Assembly: GCA_964440095.1 (NCBI GenBank)
Contig: CAYTPZ010000045.1
Span: 1 to 14,195, forward strand
DNA: 14,195 bases
Direction: 5' to 3'
Source: JACNKJ01 sp964440095
Lineage (GTDB): Bacteria > Krumholzibacteriota > Krumholzibacteriia > JACNKJ01
A program made the translations under genes and the position numbers. The notes beneath the pieces are model-generated. The model saw only the letters and a program-made list of their open reading frames with translations. It was not told the origin of the DNA and ran no database searches. Position 1 is the stretch's first letter. Each line of letters starts with the position of its first letter. Below, in pieces: positions 14,155 to 14,195 of the stretch.

Positions 14155-14195
14155 ACTCACAAGTGCAACTCCTGTGATTGTACCTCTTTCTTCCC

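Overview
The window looks like chromosomal DNA of an uncultured, GC-rich bacterium. The first three genes encode secreted proteins with a shared C-terminal tail of the FlgD-like / type IX-secretion kind (a PNPFNP-type motif, then a VYDVSGR-type motif, then SGVYF/L and a basic last strand). Such tails are common in the FCB superphylum and in candidate phyla such as Krumholzibacteriota, Eisenbacteria and Latescibacterota. The phylum is an inference; nothing here fixes the taxon.

Positions 1-6116 form a cell-surface/secreted block. It holds the 3' end of a plus-strand gene (2-373), a convergent minus-strand gene for a gingipain/caspase-like (clan CD-like) putative protease (663-3377), and a divergent plus-strand gene for a secreted CotH-kinase-like protein with two lamin-tail domains (3672-6116). 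The convergent gap (374-662) holds a (CTTCC)6 microsatellite that is G-quadruplex-prone on the minus strand, and a good minus-strand terminator. The divergent gap (3378-3671) holds a strong extended -10 promoter for the protease and a weaker candidate for the CotH gene.

Positions 6419-10815 are a tight plus-strand operon: uvrB (excision repair), nadC (NAD synthesis), birA (biotin-protein ligase without a DNA-binding domain) and coaX (type III pantothenate kinase). Each gene overlaps the next by 20, 4 and 1 bases, so repair is co-transcribed with three cofactor genes. The 302-base gap before uvrB holds a coding-like open stretch with no start codon and a 16-base perfect palindrome.

Positions 10816-13396: after a heptamer repeat and a hairpin comes a small RimK-associated retropepsin-like protein whose DTG active-site motif reads DPT. 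Next is groL without groES, with a clear sigma70-type promoter, a structured leader and a strong intrinsic terminator.

Positions 13400-14195 are visibly richer in A+T and look accessory. A promoter overlapping a 21-base tandem direct repeat drives a small winged-helix protein and, two bases later, a nucleotidyltransferase-fold protein. This resembles regulator/NTase or toxin-antitoxin pairs. The NTase reading frame closes early at 14154, but the next frame continues in family-like fashion to the window edge, so a frameshift is likely. This pair, the DPT retropepsin and the C25-like protein are the best candidates for something new.
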